The position numbers were made by a program, and so were the translations under genes. Shown piece by piece: positions 7,247-14,823 of a DNA stretch of 16,732 nt (position 1 is its first letter; each line of letters opens with the position of its first letter). Origin of the DNA: Gemmatimonadota bacterium (GTDB taxonomy: Bacteria; Gemmatimonadota; Gemmatimonadetes; Gemmatimonadales; GWC2-71-9); assembly GCA_003221075.1 (NCBI GenBank), contig QHUF01000254.1, positions 1 through 16,732 of the forward strand, given 5' to 3'. The notes below the pieces were generated by a model. That model saw nothing but the letters and a program-made list of their open reading frames with translations, made no database searches and was not told where the DNA came from.

Positions 7247-8452
7247 ATGACTCGTGTCGTTCGTGTTCGTCCCCTTGGTGTGTGGACCGCGGCCGTTGCC
7301 GTGCTTCTGGCGTGCGGCGCAGAGCCCCTCGTCCCGTCGGATCCAGTCACCGAACCGTTCGCGGCTGTCGCGGCGGGCACGCTGCATAGTTGCGGCCTAA
7401 CCGTAAGCGGGGTGGCGTTTTGCTGGGGCTGGAATGCCGATGGTGAGATCGGGGACGGATCTCTGGGCGATCGGCCGCGCCCGGTCCTGGTGGCGACGCC
7501 GGTCCGGTTCGCTCTCCTTTCGGGTGGTGGCGCTCATACGTGTGGGCGTACAAGCTCCGGTGCCGGGCACTGCTGGGGGCTCAACCTGAGCGGCCAACTG
7601 GGCTCCGGTGCCGCCACGAACCGTTCGCTCGTCCCCACGGACGTCGCCGGCGGGGTCACGCTGCGTCACATCTCGGCCGGAGGCTCCTTCAGCTGCGGCA
7701 TCGCCGCGGACAGCACGGCCCGCTGCTGGGGTTGGAACGCATTCGGCCAGATCGGAGATCTGAGTCGCACCGACCGGCGCACACCGGTGCCGGTGGCAGG
7801 TGGGTTGAGACTGCTCTTCGTGTACACCGGGACCTGGCACTCGTGCGGTATCGCGGCGGACTCGAGCGCATTCTGCTGGGGACGCAATGCGAACGGCCAA
7901 CTCGGCGACGGTACGACGGCTGACACCGCGGGGCCGGTGGCGGTGCAAGGTGGGCTCAAGTTCGTGGCGGTGACCGCCGGGTCGTATCATTCGTGCGGGC
8001 TCACCGCCGGCGGGGACGCATATTGCTGGGGACGGGGCGACTTCGGACAGCTCGGCGACAGTGCGAACGGCTCCAACACGCCCGATCTCGTCCGCGGCGG
8101 CCATACGTTCGTGGCGATCTCCGCGGGGGCCACACATACCTGCGGCCTCACGAGTAGCAACGAGGCCTTTTGTTGGGGTAGCGGCGACAGCGGGCAGCTC
8201 GGCACGAGCACGGCACTTGCCGTGTGCCAGACATCGAACGCGGGAAGCCAGCCCTGTAGTCTGGTTCCCGTACCTGTGTCCGGCAGCCTGAGCTTCGCGG
8301 CGCTCACGAGCGGCCTCCACCACACGTGCGGCGTAACAACGGCCGGCACAGCCTACTGTTGGGGGTTGAACGACCACGGCCAGCTCGGCGACGGGTCAGG
8401 CCGCGCCAGTACGGTGCCCGTGCGAGTGGCGAATCAAGACGCGGTGCCCTGA
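7247..8452 (+). CDS. RCC1-repeat beta-propeller lipoprotein with paired cysteines
   Basis: The start at 7247 places a signal (VWTAAVAVLLAC, lipobox Cys23) at the N-terminus of a 401-residue product; upstream in-frame starts bury it. Seven repeats of about 50 residues follow. Each has an H-[ST]-C-G-[LI]-like strand and ends C-W-G-x-N-x-x-G-Q-[LI]-G-D, the hallmark of RCC1-type seven-bladed propellers. Each blade carries a Cys pair ten residues apart: 49/59, 99/109, 150/160, 200/210, 250/260, 299/309 and 361/371. An extra pair (327/337) lies in a 12-residue expansion of blade six. RCC1 propellers are binding scaffolds; eukaryotic RCC1 is a GTP-exchange factor, but that role is not implied in this exported bacterial form. 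The gene is divergent from the SusCD pair and its stop lies 9 bp from that of the converging peptidase gene. The ligand is unknown. Confidence 0.88.
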   Translation: MTRVVRVRPLGVWTAAVAVLLACGAEPLVPSDPVTEPFAAVAAGTLHSCGLTVSGVAFCWGWNADGEIGDGSLGDRPRPVLVATPVRFALLSGGGAHTCGRTSSGAGHCWGLNLSGQLGSGAATNRSLVPTDVAGGVTLRHISAGGSFSCGIAADSTARCWGWNAFGQIGDLSRTDRRTPVPVAGGLRLLFVYTGTWHSCGIAADSSAFCWGRNANGQLGDGTTADTAGPVAVQGGLKFVAVTAGSYHSCGLTAGGDAYCWGRGDFGQLGDSANGSNTPDLVRGGHTFVAISAGATHTCGLTSSNEAFCWGSGDSGQLGTSTALAVCQTSNAGSQPCSLVPVPVSGSLSFAALTSGLHHTCGVTTAGTAYCWGLNDHGQLGDGSGRASTVPVRVANQDAVP

Positions 8453-8461
8453 CCTACACGG

Positions 8462-10330
8462 CTAGCGCTTCCAACTGTTGTTCTCGCGCGCGACGTCAGG
8501 ATAAATGCGTCGCGGATCGACGACCACACTCGACAATCGCTTCGCTGTCGCGAGACGATACGTGAAACGCGTGCCAAGGTCCCACATCTCGACCGGCAGG
8601 TTGCGGGTCTCCGTCGAACCGTCCGCATAGCGCAACTCCAGCGTGACCGGCAGCACCATCTGACCGCGATTCGATAAATAAAGGAAAGCAGAGTCGGCGC
8701 TGGACCGTACCGAGTCAACCGCTTGGTCGAGCCGGGCCGTCGTGTAGATCCAGTTGCGCCAGAACCAGTCGAGGTCGCGCCCCGTGAGCGTGCCCATCGT
8801 CCGAAAGAAATCGGCTGGCTGCGGGTGCTTCCCTTTCCAGCGCCGCGCGTATTCGCGAAAGGCGCGATCGAATTCCGCGCGGCCCACGACGGCTTCGCGC
8901 AAGATCGAAAGCATGAGCGCCGGCTTTTGGTACGCGGTCCAGTACAGCTGCCGTACCTCGTCGGGTTTGGTGATCATGGGCTGCTCGCTGCCCGGGATCG
9001 CGGTGGCGGCGTACGCGCTGAGGAGCTCGCGCCGCACCGTATCACCGTACGCCGTGCCCTTGAAGAACGCCTCGGCGGCGTCGTAATCGGCGAATGTATT
9101 GAAGCCTTCGTCCATCCACGGATAGCGCCGCTCATCCGACCCGACCTGCATCGGAAACCACTGATGGCCGAGCTCGTGCATGAGCACCCAGTACTGGTCT
9201 TCGCGCTTCTGCAGCGAGGGACAATAGATCACCATCGGGTACTCCATCCCCTCGACCAACCCCTCCACCGCCGAGATCTGCGGCCACGGATACTGGCCCA
9301 GCGCGCCCGAAAAATGTCTGAGGGCGAACCGCAGCATGGTGTTCGCTTCTTCCCACGGCGCGGCGTCGGGATGATAGAACGTCTGGATCAGGATCCCGTC
9401 CCACGTGCTCGCGTCCCAGCGCAGGCCCGATCCCGCGGCCCAGGCGAAATCGCGGACGCCGCTCGCGGTGAAGCGCCACGTTCGTGTGCCCGGGACCGGA
9501 CGCGCGGCGCTCGCGATGGCTTCCTGCCGCGTGATGACCTGCACGACTTGTCCCGGAGACGTAAATGCGCCCGCCAGCCGAGCGCGCTCCTGCGGCGTGC
9601 GAATCGCGGTCGGGTTGGCGAGCGCGCCTGTCGCCGCGACCTGGAATCCGGCGGGGACCGTGAGACTGACGTCGAAATCGCCGAATTCGAGATAGAACTC
9701 GCCCGCGCCCAGGAAGGGCAGTGTGTTCCAGCCATGCACGTCGTCGTACACGGCCATGCGCGGGTACCACTGGCCGAGCTCGTAGAAGCGTGAGCCCACG
9801 CGCCCCATGCGGCCGCCGCCATACGGCGGAATCGGGAAGTGCCACGCGATGTCGAATGTGATGTTGAGATTAGGCGCGAGCGGCCGGGGCAGCTCGACCC
9901 GCATCATCGTGCCGAACACCTTCGTCGTAAGCGAGCGGCCCGCCGCCGCAAAGCGATCCACCGTGATCCCGCCGACGAATCCCTTCCCGCTGAAGTCAAA
10001 GACCACGCCGCCGGCGAACTGTAGCGGCGGCTGATTCAACACCGCCGAGATCGAGCCGGGCGCGAACTGGTTCTGGTCGAGCTGCACCCACACGTGGTCG
10101 AGCGCATCAGCCGAGCGGTTGACGTAGTAGATGCGCCCCCTGCCGCGCAGGATGTTCGTCGCTGTGTCGAGCGTCGCTTCGAGCGTGTAGTCGGCGCGCT
10201 GCTGCCAATAACCCCGTCCCGGCGCTCCGGCAACGCTGCGCGACGGCGTGGGCGCGGGCATCGGCAGCGCGCGGAACGGTGAGGAATCCGCGATCGATTG
10301 CTGGAGAGCGATGGCTAGGAACACGAACAT
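8462..10330 (-). CDS. M1-family (gluzincin) zinc metallopeptidase, exported
   Basis: The 622-residue protein starts at 10330 with AGGAG just upstream and a short hydrophobic leader (MFVFLAIALQQ) suggesting export. The N-terminal half is a beta-rich domain typical of M1 enzymes. EGMEYPM (360-366) takes the place of the GAMEN exopeptidase motif. The zinc site is HELGHQW (His385, catalytic Glu386, His389) with the third ligand Glu408 in MDEGF, exactly the HExxH-x18-E spacing of M1. A helical region and the C-terminal segment follow. The family hydrolyses N-terminal residues from peptides; an exported form would feed on or trim extracellular or periplasmic peptides. It is the last gene of a minus-strand run after the GMC oxidoreductase. 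A palindrome and only 36 bp separate them. The family is certain; the substrate is not. Confidence 0.93.
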   Translation of the reverse strand: MFVFLAIALQQSIADSSPFRALPMPAPTPSRSVAGAPGRGYWQQRADYTLEATLDTATNILRGRGRIYYVNRSADALDHVWVQLDQNQFAPGSISAVLNQPPLQFAGGVVFDFSGKGFVGGITVDRFAAAGRSLTTKVFGTMMRVELPRPLAPNLNITFDIAWHFPIPPYGGGRMGRVGSRFYELGQWYPRMAVYDDVHGWNTLPFLGAGEFYLEFGDFDVSLTVPAGFQVAATGALANPTAIRTPQERARLAGAFTSPGQVVQVITRQEAIASAARPVPGTRTWRFTASGVRDFAWAAGSGLRWDASTWDGILIQTFYHPDAAPWEEANTMLRFALRHFSGALGQYPWPQISAVEGLVEGMEYPMVIYCPSLQKREDQYWVLMHELGHQWFPMQVGSDERRYPWMDEGFNTFADYDAAEAFFKGTAYGDTVRRELLSAYAATAIPGSEQPMITKPDEVRQLYWTAYQKPALMLSILREAVVGRAEFDRAFREYARRWKGKHPQPADFFRTMGTLTGRDLDWFWRNWIYTTARLDQAVDSVRSSADSAFLYLSNRGQMVLPVTLELRYADGSTETRNLPVEMWDLGTRFTYRLATAKRLSSVVVDPRRIYPDVARENNSWKR

Positions 10331-10348
10331 CAGAGCTCCTGGTCTGTG

Positions 10349-10392
10349 GCCGTCAGCCGTCTGCCCTCAGCTGACGGCAGATGGCTGATGGC
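10349..10392. repeat. Imperfect 17-bp inverted repeat at the GMC gene end
   Basis: Arms at 10349-10365 and 10376-10392 are complementary apart from two G/T positions, around a 10-base loop. Each arm itself holds a repeated GTCAGCC/GTCTGCC-type unit. The element includes the last codons and stop of the GMC gene (10367-10369) and ends 19 bases before the peptidase start. It may be a REP-like repeat or a hairpin that separates expression of the two genes. There is no T-tract, so a simple terminator is unlikely. Confidence 0.6.
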
Positions 10393-12160
10393 TCGCAATT
10401 ATCCCCGCCGCCCGATGGGCAATGGCCATCACCGTGAGCATCGGGTTCACACCGGACGCCGTGGGAAAGACACTCGTATCGGCGACGTACAGGCCTCGTA
10501 TACCCCACACGCGATGTTCGGCGTCGACCACCGACGTGCGCGCGCTCGCGCCCATACGGCACGACGCCATCTGATGGAAGGTGACCGCGGCTTCGAGCAC
10601 CTCCGCCGCTGCCGTGATGGCGCGCCGGAGATGGACGCGATCGTAGCGCGAGAGCCGGTAATCGACGACCGCGACTCCATCGCGGTCCACGCGCACGCGC
10701 CCGCCAAAGCGATCGCGCAACAAGATGCCGACGAGCGCGGTCTGCGGCAGCCGAGCCATGCGGGCGCGGTGTCCGGCCGCCGACTCCCAGGGGGCCGCAA
10801 GCGCCTGCAGCGAGGGATGGACGGGGGCGGTCTCGAACTTGAACCCATAGCCCGAATCGAGATCGGCGAATTGATCGGAATAATGAGCCTGGACCGTCCC
10901 CGTCCAGGGCCGCACGTCCCGCTCCATGTCAGCGAGGACCGCGGTCGCGGGATGTAGCGCGAGATGCCGGCCGAGGGCGGGAAGCGTGACGCCCGAGCGC
11001 AGCAGCAACGCCGGCGAGTGCACGGACCCTCCGGCCACGACGACTGCTTTGGTGCGAACGCTCAACGCGCGTGGTCCGACCCGCGCCTCGATGCCCGTTG
11101 CCGCACCGCGCTCGATCACGACCCGGCGCACATCGCAATTCACGACGATGCGCGCGCCGCGCTGTGCGGCATCTTGCAGGTAGGTGATCAACGTCGATTG
11201 TTTCGCGCCACGGCGGCATCCCATCCCGCAGTAGCCGCATTCATCATCCTGAGGGCAGCCGCGCACATCGCGCGGCAGTAACCCGTGATGCCATTTCATC
11301 TGCTCGAGCCCTTTGATGAGCACCTGGTCGCGGCCCGAGGGCTTCGCGTGATCCGTGTTGACGCCGAGCCGGCGGGCGACGGCCTCGAGCGAGCGGGTGT
11401 ATTCCACACTTTCGAAGTGCGGTAGACCGTGTTCTCGCGCCCACTCCCGCCGGACGGTTTCTGGGGTCGGGAAGCTCGTCGTGTAGTTGATTACGGTGCC
11501 GCCACCGAGTGTCGCGCCTTGCAGCACGACCAATCCCAGGTCGCTCGTGGCGAGCACGCCGCCCGCATCGTACATCGTTTCGAGCGCGTCCCCCTCCTCG
11601 TGGGTGAAGTCCGCCTCGTTGCGATACCCGCCCTTCTCCAGGACGATGACCTCCTTCCCGGCGGCGGCCAGCTCGGCCGCGACCACGCCACCGCCGGCGC
11701 CAGAGCCGACGACGACTACGTCGCAGCTGAGCGTACTGTCCGCCGTAATGGCGACAGGACGGATCGGCTTCGGGGTGGCGGGAGGAGGACCCAGCGGGCC
11801 GGGATATCCGATGGCGCGCGCCGCTCCGGGTGTGGTGTAATGCGTGACAGTCGTCAGCCGCTTCAACGCTTGAAATGCCTTGCGACGCTGCGGCACGCGG
11901 CTCGTTGCCCAGCCGCGCAGGCACCGCTCGCGCTGCGCGGGTGACATACGCGTGAACGGTCTTGGGATGCCGCTGGTCAGCAGGTTGACGATGCGGCTGT
12001 CGAGCAGACGCAGGAGGAGATCGAGCTCGGCGCGATCGGCGGTGCGGGGCAGCGATGCGATCTTCTGGGTGACCTGTTCGTGGAGGTCCGCCGCGCCGTC
12101 CGGAACGAGCGTCGCTGCGACCGATCGCAGGACGTTCCGCGCGGCGGGTGAAAGACTCAA
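10367..12160 (-). CDS. GMC-family FAD oxidoreductase (long-chain alcohol oxidase-like)
   Basis: The 597-residue protein starts with TTG at 12160, whose bases overlap the stop codon of the upstream VOC gene (TTGA). The next good in-frame ATG is at residue 72 and would cut the N-terminal domain, so coupled translation from TTG is favoured. Residues 1 to about 110 form a helical region starting LSPAARNVLRSVAATLVPDG, as in long-chain alcohol oxidase-like proteins. The FAD-binding fold follows (DVVVVGSGAGG, 147-157, and VLEKGG). A Cys-rich loop CPQDDECGYCGMGC (Cys302, 308, 311, 315) is typical of that subgroup. The C-terminal part has the catalytic HQMASCRMG (His529), VADTSVFPTASGVNPMLTVMA and Asn572. 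Such enzymes oxidise alcohols to aldehydes or ketones with FAD. No N-terminal secretion signal is seen. Sterol, fatty-alcohol or sugar substrates cannot be told apart from sequence alone. Confidence 0.92.
   Translation of the reverse strand: MSLSPAARNVLRSVAATLVPDGAADLHEQVTQKIASLPRTADRAELDLLLRLLDSRIVNLLTSGIPRPFTRMSPAQRERCLRGWATSRVPQRRKAFQALKRLTTVTHYTTPGAARAIGYPGPLGPPPATPKPIRPVAITADSTLSCDVVVVGSGAGGGVVAAELAAAGKEVIVLEKGGYRNEADFTHEEGDALETMYDAGGVLATSDLGLVVLQGATLGGGTVINYTTSFPTPETVRREWAREHGLPHFESVEYTRSLEAVARRLGVNTDHAKPSGRDQVLIKGLEQMKWHHGLLPRDVRGCPQDDECGYCGMGCRRGAKQSTLITYLQDAAQRGARIVVNCDVRRVVIERGAATGIEARVGPRALSVRTKAVVVAGGSVHSPALLLRSGVTLPALGRHLALHPATAVLADMERDVRPWTGTVQAHYSDQFADLDSGYGFKFETAPVHPSLQALAAPWESAAGHRARMARLPQTALVGILLRDRFGGRVRVDRDGVAVVDYRLSRYDRVHLRRAITAAAEVLEAAVTFHQMASCRMGASARTSVVDAEHRVWGIRGLYVADTSVFPTASGVNPMLTVMAIAHRAAGIIASHQPSAVS
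12157..12160 (-). promoter_or_regulatory. TTGA stop/start overlap coupling the VOC and GMC genes
   Basis: On the minus strand the TTG start of the GMC oxidoreductase (12160-12158) shares two bases with the TGA stop of the VOC gene (12159-12157). No Shine-Dalgarno sequence is visible for the GMC start. Translation of the oxidoreductase therefore probably depends on ribosomes that finish the VOC gene. Confidence 0.6.
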
Positions 12161-12609
12161 CGCGTTTGCACGAAGGTCAGCTTGAACCCGTCCGGATCGG
12201 TGATCATGAACTGACGCTCACCCCACGGCATGTCCATCGGTTCCTGGTCGAGCGCGCCGCCGCGTGCCTTGACCTCGGCGGCGAAACGGTCGAGGTCTTG
12301 CGCGGTCGTGCAGGTCAGCCGCGAGCCGATCCCCTTCTTGCGGTCCCGACCCTTGGCGAAGTCGTCCTGAGTGAGGTAGAACGTCACCGCTCCGGCACGC
12401 ATCTCGCAGCCTTCCAGCGTGCCGTTGTCGCGCCACTCCTCCCCCACGACGAAGCCCAGGACGTCGCGGTAGAAGGCGATACTCCGTTGGAGGTCGGTTG
12501 CGGTGAACGTGGGTGCGATATCGCGCAGGCGCAGCGTTTCAGGCTGCCGCCGGGCGCCGGGGCGGGACTTGGGCTGTTTCTTGGCCGGCGGCTTCTTTCT
12601 GGTCGCCAT
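12157..12609 (-). CDS. VOC/glyoxalase-fold protein
   Basis: The start at 12609 has CGGAG eight bases upstream; a longer frame to 12687 would run into the divergent promoter region and looks non-coding. The 150-residue product has a basic, Pro-rich tail (1 to about 28, KKPPAKKQPKSRPGARR), then one vicinal-oxygen-chelate module (about 31-148). Landmarks are APTFTATDLQRSIAFYRDVLGF, GAVTFYLTQDDFAKG, LDRFAAEVKARGGAL and the closing ERQFMITDPDGFKLTFVQ. VOC proteins act as glyoxalases, dioxygenases, fosfomycin or bleomycin resistance proteins, or have unknown roles; none can be chosen here. The last strand keeps the Glu-type pattern (GERQFMITDPDG), but a full metal site is not certain. It is the first gene of the VOC-GMC pair joined by a stop/start overlap. 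Confidence 0.87.
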   Translation of the reverse strand: MATRKKPPAKKQPKSRPGARRQPETLRLRDIAPTFTATDLQRSIAFYRDVLGFVVGEEWRDNGTLEGCEMRAGAVTFYLTQDDFAKGRDRKKGIGSRLTCTTAQDLDRFAAEVKARGGALDQEPMDMPWGERQFMITDPDGFKLTFVQTR

Positions 12610-12701
12610 CAGATGCGCTCCGCAGAGGTCTTGAAGCGTAGCGAACCGCCGCGTGTCTCGCCAGATTCCCCGTTCCCCTGTAACCACCGGAGCAATCGAT
12701 C

Positions 12702-13130
12702 ATGGCGACCAGCAACGCCGTCGCGGTCTGGGAAGGCAAGCTCAAAGACGGGAAAGGCAGCTTCAAAGCGCAAAGCGGGGCATTCAGCGGCTCGTTCAGC
12801 TTCGGCACGCGTTTCGAGGGCAAGAAAGGGTCGAACCCTGAAGAGCTGCTCGCGGCCGCGCACGCCGGGTGCTTCAGCATGGCGCTCTCGGCCGGTCTCG
12901 AGAAGGCGGGCCATCCCGCGGACCGCATCGAAACGCGCGCGGCCGTCACGCTCGAAACGGTGGATGGGGCGCCCAAAGTCACGCGCAGCGTCCTGGAAGT
13001 GCGGGGCAAGGTCCCCGGCATCGACGATGCCACCTTCAGACAGGCCGCCGAGACGGCGAAGAAGAACTGTCCGCTGTCGAAGGCGATTCAGGGCAACGTC
13101 GAGATTACGATGGATGCAAAGCTGGCCTGA
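12702..13130 (+). CDS. osmC: OsmC-type organic hydroperoxide reductase
   Basis: The 142-residue product is the usual length for OsmC. It keeps both redox cysteines in their expected contexts: Cys57 in NPEELLAAAHAGCFSMALS and Cys123 in KKNCPLSKAI. OsmC reduces organic hydroperoxides in the cytoplasm, usually with lipoyl-linked electron donors, and is induced by osmotic or oxidative stress in known cases. CGGAG lies upstream of the ATG at 12702. The divergent VOC gene begins 92 bp away, so the two promoters share that gap; no clear operator was seen. It heads a compact run with the GIY-YIG and SURF1-type genes. The assignment is to the OsmC rather than the Ohr subgroup, based on overall resemblance, so the gene name is slightly less sure than the family. 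Confidence 0.93.
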   Translation: MATSNAVAVWEGKLKDGKGSFKAQSGAFSGSFSFGTRFEGKKGSNPEELLAAAHAGCFSMALSAGLEKAGHPADRIETRAAVTLETVDGAPKVTRSVLEVRGKVPGIDDATFRQAAETAKKNCPLSKAIQGNVEITMDAKLA

Positions 13131-13149
13131 CGCGTTGGCGGCTGGCCGC

Positions 13150-13398
13150 GTGCCCTGGACCGTCTATCTCCTCCGTTGCGGCGACGGCACCCTGTACACC
13201 GGAATCACCAACGATCTGCCGCAGCGCCTCGAATCGCATCGCCGCGGCAAGGCGAGCGCGTACACCCGCGCGCGGCTTCCCGTCACCCTCGCCTACCAGG
13301 AAACGATCGCCGATCGCAGTAGCGCCTTAAAGCGCGAGGCGGCGATCCGGCGCCTGTCGCGCGCCGAGAAGGTCGCGTTGTGCATCGCCGGGACGTAG
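13150..13398 (+). CDS. GIY-YIG nuclease-family protein (UPF0213-like)
   Basis: The small 82-residue protein begins at GTG 13150 as PWTVYLLRCGDGTLYTGITNDLPQRLESH, the standard start of YhbQ/UPF0213-type single-domain GIY-YIG proteins. The motif appears as VYLL (5-8) and YTGI (16-19), with Arg26, His30 and Glu63 (ALKREAAIRRL) in the expected catalytic-core places. In-frame ATG 13114 and TTG 13135 are alternatives that would add residues not shared by the family and, for ATG, overlap osmC by 17 bp. The family resembles UvrC-type and homing nuclease domains; cellular roles of the stand-alone forms are poorly known. The 3' end overlaps the next gene by 19 bp, so it is likely co-translated with it. 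Confidence 0.88.
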   Translation: MPWTVYLLRCGDGTLYTGITNDLPQRLESHRRGKASAYTRARLPVTLAYQETIADRSSALKREAAIRRLSRAEKVALCIAGT

Positions 13399-14003
13399 GC
13401 CTCGCCGCCATCGCGGTTGTCGTTGCGGGGTTGTGCGTGTGGGCCGCTTTTTGGCAGCTCGACCGCCTCCACCAGCGCCGCGCCCGCAACGCCGTGCTCG
13501 AGGCGCGTCTGGCGCTGCCGCCGCTGCCGGTGCGTCGCGACATCACGGCGGACAGCGCTCGCCAGCGCCGCGTGGTGGCACAGGGGGTCTACGAGTTCTC
13601 CGCCGAGCGCACCTGGCCCGGACGCAGTTTTCAAGGAACCCCGGGCGTCGCGCTCGTCACGCCGCTCCGGTTGGCCGACGGGTCAGCGGTGCTGGTCGAT
13701 CGCGGCTGGGTGCCCTCGCCTGACGCATTTCACGTCGATCACACGCTCTACCGAGAGCCGGACACGGCGACGGCGACCGGAATTGCGTTGATTCCACCAC
13801 GCGGCCGTGGCGACGTTGCCGTGGCGGGTTTTCTCCCGTTCGTCGTTCAGCTCGAGTCGCCGGATCCCACCAGAGGACTGCCGCGACGTTGGCCCTCGCC
13901 CACATTCGACGACGGCCCGCATTTGTCCTATGCGATCCAGTGGTTCAGCTTTGCGCTCATCGCGCTGGTGGGGACGGCTGTATTGATTCGTAAAGGTCGT
14001 TGA
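13380..14003 (+). CDS. SURF1-family cytochrome oxidase biogenesis protein
   Basis: The 207-residue protein starts at GTG 13380 inside the end of the GIY-YIG gene. It has the SURF1 plan: a first membrane helix (about 6-24) running into WAAFWQLDRLHQRRARN, a periplasmic domain with TPLRLADGSAVLVDRGWVP (94-112), and the conserved GPHLSYAIQWFSFALIALVG (179-198) forming the second membrane helix. SURF1 assists haem insertion or assembly of haem-copper terminal oxidases in the inner membrane. No oxidase subunit genes are next to it here, so its partner must be elsewhere. At 207 residues it is a little short for the family. Its last 47 bp overlap the convergent chrB gene, leaving no room for a terminator. 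Confidence 0.9.
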   Translation: MHRRDVGLAAIAVVVAGLCVWAAFWQLDRLHQRRARNAVLEARLALPPLPVRRDITADSARQRRVVAQGVYEFSAERTWPGRSFQGTPGVALVTPLRLADGSAVLVDRGWVPSPDAFHVDHTLYREPDTATATGIALIPPRGRGDVAVAGFLPFVVQLESPDPTRGLPRRWPSPTFDDGPHLSYAIQWFSFALIALVGTAVLIRKGR

Positions 14004-14823
14004 GCAGCTCAGTACCGCGCTCGATGCGCGCCTCGTCGCGCGCGTGGCGCTTGACGATCCCGGCGATCAGCCGCTCGAATCCCGGCGTCTCGTCCCGTCC
14101 GAACTTCCCATCTTTCATATCCACGTCGTGCACCATCTCGGCGATGGCGCGGAGCGCGCCGTCTTGCTCGAGCCCGAAGCGCTGCAGCAGCGTTTCGAAC
14201 GTGCAGCGATCGCCCTCGTGCGTGTAATCACCCTCGAACATGTCGAAGCTGACGGCTCCCTCTCGAGCGTCGCCGAACACAAAGCGCGCTTTCGGATCGA
14301 TGAAGCGTTTGATCAACCAGGCGCTCGCGATGCGGTCGACATGCACATCCGGCCGCGTGATCCATGTTTGTTTCTTGGGGACCTTCTTGAGAGTCTTCAG
14401 CTTGGCCATCGCCGCCTCCGCGGTTTTACGTCCACCGGCTCCCAAATGGTCGAGTGCCGTGATGTCGCGCAGCCGGCGCTCGAGTCGCGCGATCTCGGCC
14501 GTCGACTCGACCTGCTCCGCAGCGCGCGTTAGATCCGCGTATTCGGCATCCCGCGCCGTCCGGAACAACTCCTCGATCTGTGGATCGGTGAGTCCATCGA
14601 CGAATGTCGCCCGGCACACCGACGCCTCTCCGCCGCCGGCCGTGATCTCCTTGTGTAGCCACTGGAAGTCTTCGCTCGTCTGGGCGCTGAAGGGCAGGGT
14701 GTAGACCGAATTCTTGATCGCGACGGCGCCGAGTCCCTGCAAGCGTCGCCAAATCTTGACCCGGAAGTAGTCGGGCTTTGGCGGAAGCTGATGAATCAGC
14801 AACAACCAGCGGCCTTCCTTCAC
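13957..14823 (-). CDS. chrB: ChrB-type chromate resistance/regulatory protein
   Basis: The start is set at GTG 14823, which overlaps the upstream gene's stop as GTGA; a longer frame to 14865 exists but would overlap that gene by 46 bp. The 288-residue protein has the ChrB N-terminal domain (about 4-75, WLLLIHQLPPKPDYFRVKIWRRLQGLGAVAIKNSVYTLP), a charged helical linker, and the ChrB C-terminal domain (from about 153: TWITRPDVHVDRIASAWLIKRFIDPKARF, FDMFEGDYTHEGDRCTFETLL, MVHDVDMKDGKFGRDETPG). In characterised chr operons ChrB is a chromate-sensing repressor and also supports resistance alongside the ChrA efflux pump. No chrA is in this window. Here it forms an operon with a CxxC AhpD-like protein, under a promoter with a palindrome. 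The family is secure; the sensed signal is uncertain. Confidence 0.92.
   Translation of the reverse strand: MKEGRWLLLIHQLPPKPDYFRVKIWRRLQGLGAVAIKNSVYTLPFSAQTSEDFQWLHKEITAGGGEASVCRATFVDGLTDPQIEELFRTARDAEYADLTRAAEQVESTAEIARLERRLRDITALDHLGAGGRKTAEAAMAKLKTLKKVPKKQTWITRPDVHVDRIASAWLIKRFIDPKARFVFGDAREGAVSFDMFEGDYTHEGDRCTFETLLQRFGLEQDGALRAIAEMVHDVDMKDGKFGRDETPGFERLIAGIVKRHARDEARIERGTELLNDLYESIQPSPPAR

Noticed and set aside
7141..7380. An 80-residue N-terminal extension of the SusC-like protein
   Set aside because: It would overlap the divergent RCC1 gene, is a low-complexity Arg/Thr/Ser stretch, and hides a clean signal peptide that has its own AGGGAGG site at the 7140 start.
8723..9793. Long plus-strand open frame of 356 codons
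   Set aside because: It lies wholly antisense to the M1 peptidase, whose motifs are intact. The composition (His/Arg/Ala rich) and lack of any family pattern mark it as a GC-rich shadow.
12148..13113. Upstream part of the 416-codon frame that ends as the GIY-YIG protein
   Set aside because: Only the last ~82 residues match a family. The rest runs antisense to the VOC gene and out of frame through osmC.
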